Shown here in pieces: positions 5,172 through 5,518 of a stretch of 5,518 bases of DNA. The stretch comes from Pseudomonadota bacterium (GTDB taxonomy: Bacteria > Pseudomonadota > Gammaproteobacteria > Steroidobacterales > Woeseiaceae), in contig JAKSCZ010000091.1 in assembly GCA_022360335.1 (NCBI GenBank), forward strand, positions 1 through 5,518. The letters are read 5' to 3'. Position 1 is the stretch's first letter, and every line of letters begins with the position of its first letter. Position numbers and translations under genes: made by a program. A model generated the notes under the pieces. It saw only the letters and a program-made list of their open reading frames with translations. It was not told where the DNA came from and made no database searches.

Positions 5172-5432
5172 GCCCGGCTCAGCTTGACTCCGGTACCTTG
5201 TAGCTTGCTTCCAGCAGCGGCAGAATCCGCCTGACAGGCAGCACACGAGGTCGGCCACCATGTTCATCGTCTTTCTTCGCTTCGGCGACAACAAATCGAA
5301 AGCCCCCGAATAAAAGTCGCCGTTCCGGAAATATTCGAGATCAGCCCGGCGCGCGCGGCCGAGAGCCTGAGCTTCCTCGTCGGGTGAGCGTACACGTCGC
5401 CTTGCTGCGGGCGCGAGCAGTCAGGCGAGGCG
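5172..5432. other. Decayed spacer between aroE and gorA
   Basis: This 261-nt stretch has no intact gene. It holds the YciI remnant at 5260-5387 with 88 nt before it and 45 nt after. Only a weak 4-bp hairpin (GCGG...CCGC, about 5216-5229) is seen, without a T-run. No terminator is evident for aroE or for the converging glutathione reductase gene. Confidence 0.6.
5260..5387 (+). pseudogene. Remnant of a YciI-family gene, middle deleted and frame broken
   Basis: The ATG at 5260 begins MFIVFLRFGDNKSKAPE (17 residues) and then meets TAA at 5311-5313. In another frame, 5316-5387 reads VAVPEIFEISPARAAESLSFLVG and ends at TGA (5385-5387). The first piece resembles the N-terminus of small YciI-like (YCII) proteins (MFIVxLxFxDNKxxA..), and the second their usual C-terminus (..AEIxEIxPARADExLxFLxG). 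The family is normally about 95-100 residues, so roughly 55-60 residues of the middle, including the conserved His and the GFxDG area, are absent and the ends are out of frame. A plausible Shine-Dalgarno sequence (GAGG, 5247-5250) remains. I interpret this as an internal deletion in a formerly intact gene. The 17-residue ORF may still be translated but cannot fold as YciI. The family assignment rests on recall of its end motifs. Confidence 0.7.
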
Positions 5433-5518
5433 CTAACGCATCGTCACGAGTTCCTCGGCACTGGTCGGGTGGATCGCGACCGTGTCGTCGAAGTCCTTCT
5501 TGGTCGCGCCCATGCGGA
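5433..5518 (-). CDS. gorA: C-terminal end of glutathione reductase, truncated by window edge
   Basis: The minus strand reads RMGATKKDFDDTVAIHPTSAEE followed by LVTMR and a TAG at 5435-5433, giving the last 27 residues. This matches the C-terminus of glutathione-disulfide reductases, where the His-Pro-Thr-x-Ala-Glu-Glu motif supplies the active-site His-Glu pair acting on the partner subunit of the dimer. Ending in VTMR is typical of the glutathione reductase branch of the pyridine nucleotide-disulfide oxidoreductases, as opposed to lipoamide or mercuric reductase. The enzyme uses NADPH to regenerate glutathione in the cytoplasm. It converges on the hemB-aroE unit. The FAD and redox-disulfide domains are outside the window, so the specific enzyme is assigned from this short but distinctive tail. 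Confidence 0.88.
   Translation of the reverse strand, partial: RMGATKKDFDDTVAIHPTSAEELVTMR

Overview
The window is a G+C-rich stretch of bacterial chromosome with tightly packed genes, two ATGA-type 4-nt overlaps and short spacers. Protein types suggest a gammaproteobacterium: a Pseudomonas-type cysteine-free HemB, a DUF3379-type anti-sigma factor, an HvfA-type precursor, and a secreted S8 peptidase tail like those of marine gammaproteobacteria. A Woeseiaceae-like or related uncultured lineage is a guess from protein style, not a demonstrated placement.

Layout. Positions 1-507 (+) hold the C-terminal end of a secreted subtilisin-like peptidase. It converges on a block of minus-strand genes running from about 3213 down to 517. 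In transcription order these are: an ECF sigma factor (3213-2707); its overlapping membrane anti-sigma factor (2710-2081); a small Cys/Gly/Glu-rich repeat protein with a signal peptide (2052-1702); a clear rho-independent terminator (about 1680-1651); DNA-3-methyladenine glycosylase I (tag, 1633-1049); and a four-helix membrane protein of unknown function (960-517). An AT-rich divergent promoter region (3214-3333) separates this block from a plus-strand pair, hemB (3334-4347) and aroE (4344-5171). Behind aroE is the remnant of a YciI-family gene (5260-5387) whose middle is missing. The last 86 bases are the C-terminus of a minus-strand glutathione reductase.

The most interesting part is the three-gene unit ECF sigma, anti-sigma, repeat protein. 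The repeat protein has a Sec-type leader, a PFEM...GYM linker and eight Cys residues, each in an EGxCG motif, in four 17-residue repeats. This is the architecture of HvfA-type RiPP precursors, in which EGxCG cysteines are modified for copper binding. The usual modification genes (DUF692 HvfB, DUF2063 HvfC) are not next to it here; the gene is instead last in an ECF-controlled operon. This suggests, as inference, a metal- or redox-responsive envelope stress circuit that makes a copper-binding peptide, either modified by enzymes encoded elsewhere or used unmodified as a thiol metal sponge. The remaining genes are housekeeping: heme and shikimate biosynthesis, alkylation repair and glutathione redox.
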